Part shown: piece after piece, positions 37,910 through 47,004 of the stretch | How positions within the stretch are numbered: position 1 is the first letter of the stretch | How the letters are laid out: each line of letters opens with the position of its first letter | Assembly: GCA_900316995.1 (NCBI GenBank) | Contig: ONEZ01000001.1 | Location: 1-64,000 of the forward strand | Origin: an uncultured Bacteroidales bacterium | Lineage (GTDB): Bacteria; Bacteroidota; Bacteroidia; Bacteroidales; Paludibacteraceae | Reading direction: 5' to 3' | DNA length: 64,000 nt | Notes under the pieces: model-generated | The model's database searches: none | What the model was told of the DNA's origin: nothing | Seen by the model: the letters and a program-made list of their open reading frames with translations, nothing else | Made by a program: the position numbers and the translations under genes

Positions 37910-39073
37910 ATGGACCAACGATATATGATGCGCGGCGTTTCTGCATCCAAGGAAGATGTTCATAACGCCATTAAGAACATTGACAAGGGGCTTTACCCTA
38001 AAGCGTTCTGCAAGATTATCCCTGATATTCTTGGCGGAGACCCTGAGTACTGCAACATTATGCATGCTGACGGTGCAGGTACTAAGTCATCTTTGGCGTA
38101 CCTGTACTGGAAAGAGACAGGTGACCTTTCCGTTTGGAAAGGCATAGCCCAGGATGCGCTGATAATGAACATCGACGACCTTATCTGCGTGGGTGCGGTT
38201 GACAACATCTTAGTTTCATCAACCATAGGCCGTAACAAGCTGCTTGTGCCGGGCGAGGTTATCTCCGCCATAATAAACGGCACTGACGAGCTGCTTGCTG
38301 AGCTGCGTGAGATGGGCATTGGAGTCTACGCCACAGGCGGTGAGACTGCCGATGTGGGAGACCTTGTGCGCACCATTATTGTGGACAGCACTGTTACATG
38401 CCGCATGAAGCGCAGCGATGTTATTAACAACGCAAATATTAAGGCGGGCGATGTTATAGTGGGTCTGGCCTCTTACGGCAAGGCTACGTATGAAAAAGAG
38501 TACAATGGCGGCATGGGCAGCAACGGTCTGACATCGGCGCGCCATGATGTATTCTCAAAATATTTGGCACAGAAATACCCTGAAAGCTACGATGCAGCCG
38601 TGCCAGAGGAGCTTGTATATTCAGGAGGACTGAAACTGACTGACAGCGTGGAGGGATCACCTCTTGACGCTGGAAAACTGGTGCTCTCCCCTACCCGCAC
38701 ATACGCTCCTGTGGTTAGGAAGATGCTTGACGCCATGCGTGCTGACATTCACGGTATGGTTCACTGCTCCGGTGGCGCACAAACTAAGGTTTTACATTTT
38801 GTAGAGAATGTCCACGTTATAAAAGACAACTTGTTTCCAATTCCGCCACTATTCCGCACCATAAAGGAGCAAAGCGGCACAGACTGGTCAGAAATGTACA
38901 AGGTGTTTAACATGGGGCACCGTCTTGAAGTATATCTTGACGCAGCAAATGCAGAAAAGGTTATTGAAATTTCAAAATCATTTGGCATTGACGCACAGAT
39001 TATAGGACATGTAGAGGCATCTGACCACACACATCTTACAATAGAAAGTGAAGCTGGAATATTTAATTATTAG
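37910..39073 (+). CDS. purM: Phosphoribosylformylglycinamidine cyclo-ligase
   Basis: 387 residues, about 40 longer than E. coli PurM. Conserved parts are MHADGAGTKSSLAYLYW, the substrate loop near DALIMNIDDLICVGA, GVYATGGETADVGDLVRT, and the C-terminal FNMGHRLEVYL. It uses ATP to close the imidazole ring in purine synthesis. Its start is preceded, 6 nt away, by a repeat tract; another follows its stop. It lies in a run of single genes separated by such tracts, so a shared promoter is not evident. Confidence 0.95.
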   Translation: MDQRYMMRGVSASKEDVHNAIKNIDKGLYPKAFCKIIPDILGGDPEYCNIMHADGAGTKSSLAYLYWKETGDLSVWKGIAQDALIMNIDDLICVGAVDNILVSSTIGRNKLLVPGEVISAIINGTDELLAELREMGIGVYATGGETADVGDLVRTIIVDSTVTCRMKRSDVINNANIKAGDVIVGLASYGKATYEKEYNGGMGSNGLTSARHDVFSKYLAQKYPESYDAAVPEELVYSGGLKLTDSVEGSPLDAGKLVLSPTRTYAPVVRKMLDAMRADIHGMVHCSGGAQTKVLHFVENVHVIKDNLFPIPPLFRTIKEQSGTDWSEMYKVFNMGHRLEVYLDAANAEKVIEISKSFGIDAQIIGHVEASDHTHLTIESEAGIFNY

Positions 39074-39076
39074 AAA

Positions 39077-39146
39077 ATGGTGAATCGGTGAACTGGTGAA
39101 TCGGTGAACCGATTGACCGATTAACCGATTGACCGATTAACCGATT
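39077..39146. repeat. Octamer tract before prfA, five AACCGATT/GACCGATT units
   Basis: The left part is built of AATCGGTG/AACTGGTG units. From 39107 to 39146 follow exactly five 8-bp units (AACCGATT, GACCGATT alternating). The halves are reverse complementary in core (AATCGGT against ACCGATT), so a long hairpin is possible. The last unit ends 5 nt before the prfA ATG. Confidence 0.9.
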
Positions 39147-39151
39147 ATGCA

Positions 39152-40252
39152 ATGAACAGTATTTTGCAACGTATTGATGGGCTCTACAGCAAGTTTGAGG
39201 AGGTCTCAACACTGATAACAGACCCTGCTGTGATAGCAGACATGAAACGTTTTGTAAAGTTGAACAAGGAGTATAGTGATTTAGAGCAGATTGTGAAGGC
39301 TGGCAACCGCTATAAGACCCTTCTACAGCATATAGATGAGGCTAAGCAGCTTCTTGGCGAGCAGGATGCTGACATGCGAGAGATGGCCAAGGCTGAGCTT
39401 GCGGAACTTGAGCCGCAGGTGGAGCCGCTTGAGGAGGAGATTAAGCTTCTTTTACTGCCATCAGACCCAGAAGACGCCAAAGATGTGGTTATGGAGATAC
39501 GTGGCGGCACAGGCGGGGATGAGGCAGCTATTTTTGCAGGAGACTTGTTTAAGATGTACAGCAAATACTGTGAAAGCAAGGGCTGGAAGGTTGAAGTTTC
39601 CTCTGTAAGTGAGGGCGCCAGCGGTGGTTTTAAAGAGATTGTATTTAACGTGTCTGGCACAAATGTTTACGGCACTCTTAAATATGAATCCGGAGTACAC
39701 CGTGTTCAGCGTGTGCCTGAGACTGAAACTCAAGGCAGAGTTCACACATCGGCCGCCACAGTGGCAGTTCTTCCAAAAGCAGATGAATTTGACGTTCAGA
39801 TAAATGAAGGTGAGATTAAGTGGGACACATTCCGTAGTAGCGGTGCAGGAGGACAGAACGTAAACAAAGTGGAGTCTGGTGTCCGCTTGCGTTATATGTG
39901 GAAGAATCCTGTTACAAATGTGGTGGAGGAGATTCTCATTGAATGTACAGAGACTCGTGACCAGCCTAAGAACCGTGAACGTGCGCTTTCCCGCTTGCGT
40001 ACAATGATCTATGACCGTGAGCACCAGAAGTATATTGATGACATTGCCGCACGCCGTAAGACTATGGTATCAACAGGTGACCGTAGTGCAAAAATCCGCA
40101 CCTACAACTATCCTCAGGGGCGAATCACAGACCACCGCATAGGTTACACAATATACAACCTGCAGGCCTTTATGAACGGTGATATACAAGATTGCATTGA
40201 CCATCTTATAGTGGCTGAAAATGCAGAGAGAATGAAAGAGAGTGAATTATAA
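39152..40252 (+). CDS. prfA: Peptide chain release factor 1
   Basis: 366 residues, full length. The GGQ motif is in SGAGGQNVNKVESGVRLRY, and the preceding RVHTSAATVAVLP region holds the stop-codon recognition tripeptide, here PET (RVPETETQ) where E. coli RF1 has PAT. The C-terminal TGDRSAKIRTYNYPQGRITDHR is typical of the family. It releases proteins at UAA and UAG. It stands alone between two repeat tracts. Confidence 0.96.
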   Translation: MNSILQRIDGLYSKFEEVSTLITDPAVIADMKRFVKLNKEYSDLEQIVKAGNRYKTLLQHIDEAKQLLGEQDADMREMAKAELAELEPQVEPLEEEIKLLLLPSDPEDAKDVVMEIRGGTGGDEAAIFAGDLFKMYSKYCESKGWKVEVSSVSEGASGGFKEIVFNVSGTNVYGTLKYESGVHRVQRVPETETQGRVHTSAATVAVLPKADEFDVQINEGEIKWDTFRSSGAGGQNVNKVESGVRLRYMWKNPVTNVVEEILIECTETRDQPKNRERALSRLRTMIYDREHQKYIDDIAARRKTMVSTGDRSAKIRTYNYPQGRITDHRIGYTIYNLQAFMNGDIQDCIDHLIVAENAERMKESEL

Positions 40253-40256
40253 TTAC

Positions 40257-40330
40257 GATGAATCGGTGATGCGGTGAATCGGTGATACGTTTAATCGATT
40301 AACCGATTGACCGATTAAAAGATTAAACGA
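40257..40330. repeat. Intergenic octamer tract before pyrF
   Basis: GATGAATCGGTGATGCGGTG units on the left and CGATTAACCGATTGACCGATTAAAA on the right, again inverted halves. Confidence 0.8.
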
Positions 40331-40338
40331 AGAAACAG

Positions 40339-41181
40339 ATGAACAGAACAGAATTATTTGAAAACATTAAAAGGAAGAAGAGTTTCCTTTGTGTAGGACT
40401 TGACACTGATATAAACAAGATTCCGGAGTTCCTTTTTGACGAGGACGACGCAATGTTCCGTTTTAACAAGGCAATTATTGATGCCACGGCAGATCTTTGC
40501 ATCGCCTACAAGCCTAACCTTGCCTTTTATGAAAGCATGGGCCTTGAAGGCTGGGATGTGCTGGATCGCACTGTGGAATACATACGCAAGAACTATCCTG
40601 ACCAATTTATCATCGCCGATGCCAAGCGTGGCGACATAGGCAACACCTCTGCAATGTACGCCCGCACATTCTTTGGCAATATGGATTTTGATAGTGTTAC
40701 AGTTGCACCTTATATGGGAGAAGACAGTGTATCGCCGTTCCTTACATACGAGGGCAAATGGGTGACATTGCTCGCACTCACATCAAACAAGGGTGCCTAC
40801 GATTTCCAGTTCACAGAGGATAAGGAGAGTGGTGAACGCCTGTTTGAGAAGGTGCTTAAAACGTCTCTTAAATGGGGAAATAAAGACAACATGATGTATG
40901 TAGTGGGCGCCACTAAGGCTGAGATGCTTGCTGACATACGAAAAATCATACCAGATAGTTTCCTACTGGTTCCAGGCGTAGGCGCACAGGGTGGCAGCCT
41001 GCAGGAGGTTGCAAAGCACGGTTTGAACAGCGAGTGCGGTCTTATTGTGAACTCCTCACGTGCAATAATATACGCTGACAGCACAGAGAATTTTGCCAGC
41101 GCAGCCCGTGATGCCGCTAAGAAGGTACAGCAGGAGATGGAAGATATACTTGATAAAGCACAGTTGACAGTTGACATTTGA
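40339..41181 (+). CDS. pyrF: Orotidine 5'-phosphate decarboxylase
   Basis: 280 residues, the long (type 2) form. The catalytic motif is [18 protein letters not shown], the phosphate-binding end is [16 protein letters not shown], and [12 protein letters not shown] follows. It removes CO2 from OMP to give UMP, the last step of pyrimidine synthesis. The stop is followed by a repeat-rich gap (41178-41230) that leads to the HD gene. Confidence 0.96.
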   Translation: MNRTELFENIKRKKSFLCVGLDTDINKIPEFLFDEDDAMFRFNKAIIDATADLCIAYKPNLAFYESMGLEGWDVLDRTVEYIRKNYPDQFIIADAKRGDIGNTSAMYARTFFGNMDFDSVTVAPYMGEDSVSPFLTYEGKWVTLLALTSNKGAYDFQFTEDKESGERLFEKVLKTSLKWGNKDNMMYVVGATKAEMLADIRKIIPDSFLLVPGVGAQGGSLQEVAKHGLNSECGLIVNSSRAIIYADSTENFASAARDAAKKVQQEMEDILDKAQLTVDI

Positions 41182-41230
41182 CTCTCAATTCTCAACTTTC
41201 AACTTCTAAACTCCTTAACTCCTAAACTTA
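41178..41230. repeat. Intergenic CTCAATT / CTCCTAAAC tract
   Basis: ATTCTCAACTTTCAACTTC units and then CTAAACTCCTTAACTCCTAAA units fill the gap between pyrF and the HD gene. Confidence 0.7.
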
Positions 41231-41235
41231 AAAAT

Positions 41236-42450
41236 TTGAATAAGCGCAAAATAATCAACGACCCCGTCTTTGGGTTCATCACACTGCCCAGTGAGTTCAT
41301 CTATGACCTCTTGCAGCACCCATACGTACACCGTCTGACCAGAATCAAGCAGCTTGGTCTGACATCGTATGTGTATCCAGGAACGCAGCATACAAGGTTT
41401 CAGCACTCACTTGGTGCATTGCACCTTATGACAGAAGCGGTTACCACCCTACGCAAAAAAGGGAATGAAATCACTGACGCCGAGGCAGATGCAGTGTATG
41501 CAGCCATATTACTGCATGACATAGGTCACGGGCCGTTCTCACACACTTTAGAACACTTCTTTTTTGACGATATAAGTCATGAGGAGATTGGGATTGCCAT
41601 AATAAAGCAGATGAACATTGAGTTTGGAGGCAGGCTTGACACTACTATTGAGATTCTGCAAGACACCTACCACAAACACTTTCTGCATGAGCTTGTCTCA
41701 GGGCAGCTGGACATGGACCGTCTTGACTATCTGCGCCGTGACAGCTTCTTCTCAGGTGTTTCAGAGGGCAACATAGGCTCTGCGCGTATCATAAAGATGC
41801 TCAACATAAAGGACGGCAAGCTTGTGGTGGAGGCCAAGGGCATCTACTCCATAGAGAACTTCCTTATGACCCGCCGTCTGATGTACTGGCAGGTTTACTA
41901 TCACAAGACTGTGTTTGCATCAGACACCATGGTATATCAGACACTTAAAAGAGCCAGGTACGTTGAGCGTAACGGCGGAGAGCTGCTAGCCACCCCTTCT
42001 CTTAAATACTTTTTGAAAGAGCCGGCTGAAAAATTAACCCCTGAGGCGCTGGATAAATTTATGAATATTGATGACAGCGATGTATGGGTTGCTCTTAAAA
42101 ACTGGTGTGACAGCTCAGACAAGGTTCTTGCCATGCTCTCAGACGGTATTGTAAACCGCCACTTGTTCAAACTTGAAATTTCAAACACTCCCTTCAACAA
42201 AGAGGATGTTAAAGCCAAGAAAGAGGCTCTCTGCAACGCATACGGCATAAGCAAGAGTGATGCGGAATACCTTGTAGTTGAGAATATAGTATCAAACCAT
42301 ATCTATAACGGCGGGGAGACGGCCATTGACATACTCTACAGCAACGGCACAACAAAGAGCATCGCCGAGGCGTCTGATATGTTTGACGTAAGCGTACTGG
42401 AGAGGAAGATTACTAAATATTATCTGAGCTACTACAAAATTGAGAATTGA
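41236..42450 (+). CDS. HD domain phosphohydrolase, TTG start
   Basis: 404 residues from a TTG at 41236; no ATG fits before the conserved KIINDPVFGFI, which relatives have right at their start. The HD metal site is split over QHTRFQHSLGALHL, LLHDIGHGPFSHTLE and DRLDYLRRDSFFSG. This pattern belongs to the dNTP triphosphohydrolase (Dgt/SAMHD1-like) branch of HD proteins. It would hydrolyse nucleotides in the cytoplasm; the actual substrate is unknown. Repeat tracts flank it on both sides. Confidence 0.87.
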   Translation: MNKRKIINDPVFGFITLPSEFIYDLLQHPYVHRLTRIKQLGLTSYVYPGTQHTRFQHSLGALHLMTEAVTTLRKKGNEITDAEADAVYAAILLHDIGHGPFSHTLEHFFFDDISHEEIGIAIIKQMNIEFGGRLDTTIEILQDTYHKHFLHELVSGQLDMDRLDYLRRDSFFSGVSEGNIGSARIIKMLNIKDGKLVVEAKGIYSIENFLMTRRLMYWQVYYHKTVFASDTMVYQTLKRARYVERNGGELLATPSLKYFLKEPAEKLTPEALDKFMNIDDSDVWVALKNWCDSSDKVLAMLSDGIVNRHLFKLEISNTPFNKEDVKAKKEALCNAYGISKSDAEYLVVENIVSNHIYNGGETAIDILYSNGTTKSIAEASDMFDVSVLERKITKYYLSYYKIEN

Positions 42451-42505
42451 GAATTGAGAGTTGAGAGTTACAATTTTCAACTTTCAACTTTTAATTTTCA
42501 ACTTT
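42446..42505. repeat. Intergenic GAATTGAGA / TTTCAACT tract
   Basis: GAATTGAGAATTGAGAGTTGAG then ACAATTTTCAACTTTCAACTTTTAAT units, before the promoter of the next gene. The halves are partly inverted. Confidence 0.75.
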
Positions 42506-42511
42506 TTATCT

Positions 42512-42519
42512 TACCTTTG
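42512..42519 (+). promoter_or_regulatory. Probable -7 box of the beta-helix gene
   Basis: TACCTTTG 55 nt before the ATG at 42575. Confidence 0.55.
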
Positions 42520-42574
42520 CATTTACACATCGTCTATTTGACAGAATTTTTAATCACTTTAACAATTATACATT

Positions 42575-44035
42575 ATGAAAAAAACATTAACAACACTTTT
42601 TTCACTGTTTCTGTTTACAGGGCTGTGTTTTGGTCAGTTCAGTTTTAACAGAGCTGTAAACGCTGCTTCAAGTGCGGCAAATAGCGTAAAAACAGCTGCT
42701 AATAATTCCAAATCATCTGGCAGTTCATCCTCAAACTCTGCTTCAAAAAGCAGTACAAAAGAGAACAAGGGAACTATCTACTATGTAAACCCATCCACAG
42801 GCAGCAACCGTAATGACGGCAAATCCCCTTCTACTGCATTCAAAGAGGTTCAGAAGCTTATCAATTCTGATTTTGTAAAAGACGGCGATATTATCCGTCT
42901 GTCAGAGGGTAACTACCTTGGCTACATGAACCAGGGCTATGTGGAGGTTACAAAATACATCACTCTGCAAGGTGGCTGGAACAGTGATTTCACAGCTTGG
43001 GATCCTGTAAAATATCAGACTATGATTCAGCCTACAGCTGAGCAGAAAGGCACAAACGGAAGCAAGGCTCTACTATCTCTTAAGCCTACTACAGCAAATG
43101 CGAACGGACTCATGGTCATAGACGGTCTTATTCTTGACATGGGTATGGAGAATGACTACATGCGTGCAGATCCAAAAGATGAGCGCACCGGAACCTGTGA
43201 GGGCTGTGAGACAGGACGTCTTATGGACGAGCAGAGCCCTTCACACTGCGGTATAAACGGAGGCTACTCTAACTTTACCGGCTCTCTTGTAATCAAGAAC
43301 TGCATCATTATGAACTGCAACAACTACGGTATCCAGATGGCAAACAGCGGCGGGCACTGGGAGATTTGCAATAACGTATTCATTGCAAACCGCTACGCAG
43401 CCTGCGAGATTCGTGGAGCAAGCAACAAACCTGATGGCATCACCCTTAATTTCCACCACAATACAGTTCTCTTCTCTTGGTGCCGTACCAAGGTTATGGA
43501 GGATATGGGCTACGGTTTCCGTTTCATGAACGGAATGCAGCAGGAGGATGTTAAGTATAACATCTTTGGTTGCAACAACTATGGTGCTATTGACAACTGC
43601 CGCTATGACTCAAACAAGGCATTCGAGGCTGCAAAAATCCAGAATGTTGAGAACAACCTCTTCTTTATGAACAACGCCGATATGGTGCTTCCGGCAGCAG
43701 GCGGTGGCAAATGGCTTATGGTTAAGAATGACCAGTTTGAAGATGTTGACCGCATCAAGGGCTATGAGGGCAATAAAGACCTTCCGGCAAGCAGCAAACT
43801 TCTCAAGCTTATCAACCAGCCTCAGCTTAAGGGTTATGCAAACCTTAAGATTAAGAGCAACACCAGCTATGATGCAAATTCCGCACAGAACCAATTCCGT
43901 TCTGCTCTTGGAATGAACCAGGTAGGTACTGAGACCGTACGCGTTTCAATGTACGGCAACCGCTACCCTGTTGCAGATGCTGTAACACTCTTTGGAGCAG
44001 AGCCTGGTTACGGTGCACAGACTCCGGTTAAATAA
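42575..44035 (+). CDS. Exported parallel beta-helix protein
   Basis: 486 residues, signal peptide about 1-20 (ending CFGQ), then a Ser/Asn/Lys-rich linker (about 28-65). The domain starts at GTIYYVNPSTGSNRNDGKSPSTAF, a DUF1565-type opening found in right-handed beta-helix proteins. Turn-like repeats such as LVIKNCIIMNCNNYGIQMAN and WEICNNVFIANRYAACEIRG follow. Cysteines cluster in GTCEGCETGR. Such proteins often bind or cut polysaccharides; no catalytic residues can be assigned. It has its own promoter box and a strong terminator after it. Confidence 0.82.
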   Translation: MKKTLTTLFSLFLFTGLCFGQFSFNRAVNAASSAANSVKTAANNSKSSGSSSSNSASKSSTKENKGTIYYVNPSTGSNRNDGKSPSTAFKEVQKLINSDFVKDGDIIRLSEGNYLGYMNQGYVEVTKYITLQGGWNSDFTAWDPVKYQTMIQPTAEQKGTNGSKALLSLKPTTANANGLMVIDGLILDMGMENDYMRADPKDERTGTCEGCETGRLMDEQSPSHCGINGGYSNFTGSLVIKNCIIMNCNNYGIQMANSGGHWEICNNVFIANRYAACEIRGASNKPDGITLNFHHNTVLFSWCRTKVMEDMGYGFRFMNGMQQEDVKYNIFGCNNYGAIDNCRYDSNKAFEAAKIQNVENNLFFMNNADMVLPAAGGGKWLMVKNDQFEDVDRIKGYEGNKDLPASSKLLKLINQPQLKGYANLKIKSNTSYDANSAQNQFRSALGMNQVGTETVRVSMYGNRYPVADAVTLFGAEPGYGAQTPVK

Positions 44036-44093
44036 TGGTGAATCGGTGAACTGGTCAATTGGTTAACCGATTAAACGATTCCACGATTCAACA
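44036..44093. repeat. Intergenic CGGTGAA / AACCGATTAAACGATT tract
   Basis: GGTGAATCGGTGAACTGG on the left and GGTTAACCGATTAAACGATT on the right, directly before a terminator. Confidence 0.8.
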
Positions 44094-44098
44094 AGAAA

Positions 44099-44130
44099 AA
44101 GCTGGCCCCACAAGGGTCGGCTTTTTTCTT
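44099..44130 (+). terminator. Terminator of the beta-helix gene
   Basis: AAGCTGGCCC, loop CACAA, GGGTCGGCTT (10-bp stem with two G-U pairs), then TTTTTCTT. Confidence 0.85.
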
Positions 44131-44197
44131 TAACATTATTTAAGTTTAGCGCACCCAAAAACACCGCCAATAAATCCATTAATACGGCAAAATGTGT

Positions 44198-44205
44198 TAT
44201 CTTTG
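44198..44205 (+). promoter_or_regulatory. Probable -7 box of the lpx-glnS operon
   Basis: TATCTTTG 29 nt before the lpxD ATG; no clear TTTG box upstream. Confidence 0.55.
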
Positions 44206-44234
44206 CAAATTATATATATTAACAAAACTATAGC

Positions 44235-45296
44235 ATGGAATTTTCCGCACGACAACTCGCTCTGCTCCTAAATGGTGAAGTTGAGGGTGATGAGAACGTA
44301 AAGGTAAGCACCTACTCTAAAATTGAAGAGGGGAAACCAGGTACAATATCTTTCCTCTCAAACATGAAGTATGAGCCTTACATCTACACAACAGATGCAA
44401 GTATCGTTCTTGTAAACAAAGATTTTGAGCCCAAAGAGCCAGTCAAAGCCACTCTTGTCAGGGTTAAAGACGCATACATGGCTCTTGCCACGATGCTAAA
44501 AATTGTGGAGGAGAACCTTAAAAACGTGAAGAAAGGAATAGACAAGACTGCAAGAATTTCAAAGAGCGCTAAAATAGGCAAAGACTGCTACATAGGTCCG
44601 TTTGTCTATATTGGCGATAACGTAGTTATTGGCGACAAAACCCAGATTTACTCACACTGCGCCATAAATGACAATGTTATCATTGGCAGCAACAACCTGA
44701 TATACAATTCTGTAGTTGTTTATCATCACTGCCAGATAGGTAACAATTGCATCATACACGCCACTACTGTCATAGGCGCAGACGGTTTTGGTTTTGCTCG
44801 TGATGAAAATGGTGTTTACCTTAAGATGCCACAAAATGGCAATGTTATTATAAATGACAATGTTGAGATAGGCGCATCAACCACCATAGACCGTGGCAGT
44901 ATGGGGCCTACAATCATAGGCAAAGGTGTCAAACTGGACAACCAGATTCAAGTGGCGCACAATGTTGAGATTGGAGAGAACACCGCCATGGCGGCATGTT
45001 CCGGTATAGCTGGCAGCGCCAAGATTGGCAAGAACTGCATACTTGCAGGCAAGGTGGGCATCGTAGGACATCTTAGCATCGCTGATAACACTACCGTGGC
45101 GGCATCTTCTAACATAACAAAAACCATTAGAAAACCAGGACAGATTTTTCACGGAGAGATTGCAATACCTATTGAGCAGTCAAGACGCTGCGTAGCAGCA
45201 TACCGCAATCTTCCTAAAATGGTTCAAGAGATGGACGAAATGCAGAAGAAGATTGCCGAGCTTCAATCAAAACTTGACTCACTAACCGCAAAATAA
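44235..45296 (+). CDS. lpxD: UDP-3-O-acylglucosamine N-acyltransferase
   Basis: 353 residues. The N-terminal uridine-binding domain (about 1-100) is followed by a left-handed beta-helix of hexapeptide repeats (about 105-320, e.g. [14 protein letters not shown]) with the catalytic region YHHCQIGNN and [15 protein letters not shown] short coiled tail ([15 protein letters not shown]) ends it. It adds the second acyl chain in lipid A synthesis. First gene of lpxD-lpxC-lpxA-glnS, 7 nt before lpxC. Confidence 0.96.
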   Translation: MEFSARQLALLLNGEVEGDENVKVSTYSKIEEGKPGTISFLSNMKYEPYIYTTDASIVLVNKDFEPKEPVKATLVRVKDAYMALATMLKIVEENLKNVKKGIDKTARISKSAKIGKDCYIGPFVYIGDNVVIGDKTQIYSHCAINDNVIIGSNNLIYNSVVVYHHCQIGNNCIIHATTVIGADGFGFARDENGVYLKMPQNGNVIINDNVEIGASTTIDRGSMGPTIIGKGVKLDNQIQVAHNVEIGENTAMAACSGIAGSAKIGKNCILAGKVGIVGHLSIADNTTVAASSNITKTIRKPGQIFHGEIAIPIEQSRRCVAAYRNLPKMVQEMDEMQKKIAELQSKLDSLTAK

Positions 45297-45303
45297 ACAC
45301 TGA

Positions 45304-46206
45304 ATGATACAACACACTCTCCAACAACCATTTACTTTAGATGGTAAAGGGCTTCACACAGGAATCCATATTATAGCAGAGTTTCTACCTGCATTAGAAT
45401 CTACAGGTATAAGATTTTGTCGCTCTGATATGCCTGGACAACCTATTGTTGAGGCTATTGCAAGCAATGTGGCTGCAACAGAGCGTGGCACGGTGGTCAA
45501 AAGAGGCGACGCAGTAGTCAGCACTATTGAGCATACAATGGCGGCGCTTTCCGCTCACGGCATTGACAACTGCCTTATTAAGGTAAACGCCCCAGAGGTC
45601 CCAATTCTTGACGGCAGTGCTGCAATAATATGTCAAAAAATTAAAGAGGCGGGCATTAAGGAGCAGCATGCTGAGCGCAAGGTGATGAAAATCACAAAAC
45701 CTCAGCGTTTCACTTTTCCCAACGGTTCTGAGATAGACATAATTCCTAATGACAAGTTCTGCATAGCTTCAACAATAGATTTTGGTTCCCCTATTCTATC
45801 AAAACAGACCGCCATTCTTGAGAATCTTGAAGATTTTGACACAGAGATAGCATCGGCGCGTACATTTGTGTTTGTGCGTGAAATAGAGCCGCTGATTCAC
45901 CATAATCTTATTAAAGGCGGAGACCTTGACAACGCCATAGTAATATATGACCAACCAATGCCACAAGAGAATATTGACAAACTCACAAACCTTCTTGGCA
46001 TTGAGAAAATACACATTGACAGTCTCGGCTATCTGAATCGTCGTCCACTCACTTGGGACAATGAACCGGCACGCCATAAACTGCTTGACATTATTGGAGA
46101 CCTTGCGCTTGTGGGCTGCCCTATTATTGGCAAGGTTATAGCGTATAAGCCAGGACATAACGTGAACACTCAGGTGGCAAAGGCACTTCTTGAACTTCAA
46201 CAATAA
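45304..46206 (+). CDS. lpxC: UDP-3-O-acyl-N-acetylglucosamine deacetylase, not fused to FabZ
   Basis: 300 residues. Zinc ligands are His77 (STIEHTMAAL), His258 and Asp262 (ARHKLLDIIGD); His285 (KPGHNVNT) is the catalytic base. It makes the committed step of lipid A synthesis. Many Bacteroidota encode an LpxC-FabZ fusion of about 460 residues in this place; here the frame stops at 46206 and lpxA starts 11 nt later, so no FabZ domain is present. The last residues (LLELQQ) form a normal LpxC end. Confidence 0.96.
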   Translation: MIQHTLQQPFTLDGKGLHTGIHIIAEFLPALESTGIRFCRSDMPGQPIVEAIASNVAATERGTVVKRGDAVVSTIEHTMAALSAHGIDNCLIKVNAPEVPILDGSAAIICQKIKEAGIKEQHAERKVMKITKPQRFTFPNGSEIDIIPNDKFCIASTIDFGSPILSKQTAILENLEDFDTEIASARTFVFVREIEPLIHHNLIKGGDLDNAIVIYDQPMPQENIDKLTNLLGIEKIHIDSLGYLNRRPLTWDNEPARHKLLDIIGDLALVGCPIIGKVIAYKPGHNVNTQVAKALLELQQ

Positions 46207-46217
46207 TTTTTTTTCAA

Positions 46218-46997
46218 ATGACACAAAATTACTCTTTTGTACACCCTAATGCAAAGATAGGGAATAACGTTACCATAGACCCGTTTGTTTTTATTGATGA
46301 CAACGTGGAGATAGGCGACGGCACACATCTTTTTTCACACGCCACGGTACTTAACGGCTCACGAATAGGCAAGAACTGCCGCATTTTCCCAGGAGCTGTG
46401 GTTGGAGGCATTCCACAAGATTTGAAATTCCGTGGAGAGGTTACTACAGCTGTTGTGGGCGATAACACTACCATACGCGAGTGTGCCACAGTGAACCGTG
46501 GAACTGCATCAAAGGGTACTACTATAGTAGGCAGCAACTGCCTCATTATGGCATACTCCCACATTGCGCATGACTGCGTTGTAGGAAACAACATTATTAT
46601 AGGAAACGCATCTCAGATTGCAGGAGAGGTTGTTATAGATGACTGGGCCATACTTGGAGGCGGTAACCTTGTACATCAGTTCTGCCATATAGGGGCACAC
46701 GTAATGCTTCAAGGCGGTTCTCGCACAGGAAAGGATGTCCCTCCGTACGTAACTGCGGGACGTGACCCACTGGCGTTTGCCGGCATAAACCTTATAGGTC
46801 TGCGCCGCAGGAACTTTACATCGGAGCAGATTGAGAGCATTCAAAACTGTTATCGCGTACTTTACCAGTCAGCGCTTAACGTAAGCCAGGCTATTGAAAA
46901 GATGGAGTCTGACCTACCACATTCTGCTGAAAGAGATTATATTCTTGCTTTTCTAAAGGGTGCCTCAAGAGGCATTATCAGAGGATACCAGGATTAA
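46218..46997 (+). CDS. lpxA: UDP-N-acetylglucosamine O-acyltransferase
   Basis: 259 residues, normal length. Hexapeptide repeats form the beta-helix (about 1-190: VHPNAKIGNNVTIDPFVFI). The catalytic His lies in LIMAYSHIAHDCVVGNN, and the GLRRRNFTSEQIESIQNCYRVLY region begins the helical tail. It adds the first acyl chain in lipid A synthesis. The stop is 7 nt before glnS. Confidence 0.96.
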   Translation: MTQNYSFVHPNAKIGNNVTIDPFVFIDDNVEIGDGTHLFSHATVLNGSRIGKNCRIFPGAVVGGIPQDLKFRGEVTTAVVGDNTTIRECATVNRGTASKGTTIVGSNCLIMAYSHIAHDCVVGNNIIIGNASQIAGEVVIDDWAILGGGNLVHQFCHIGAHVMLQGGSRTGKDVPPYVTAGRDPLAFAGINLIGLRRRNFTSEQIESIQNCYRVLYQSALNVSQAIEKMESDLPHSAERDYILAFLKGASRGIIRGYQD

Positions 46998-47004
46998 CAC
47001 AATT

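Noticed and set aside
44235..46997. lpxD and lpxA as one split acyltransferase gene
   Set aside because: They are separate full-length enzymes with different N-terminal domains; both carry their own catalytic histidine region.
46960..47004. GTG start for glnS inside lpxA
   Set aside because: Residues before the ATG at 47005 are not conserved; the overlap with lpxA is unlikely.
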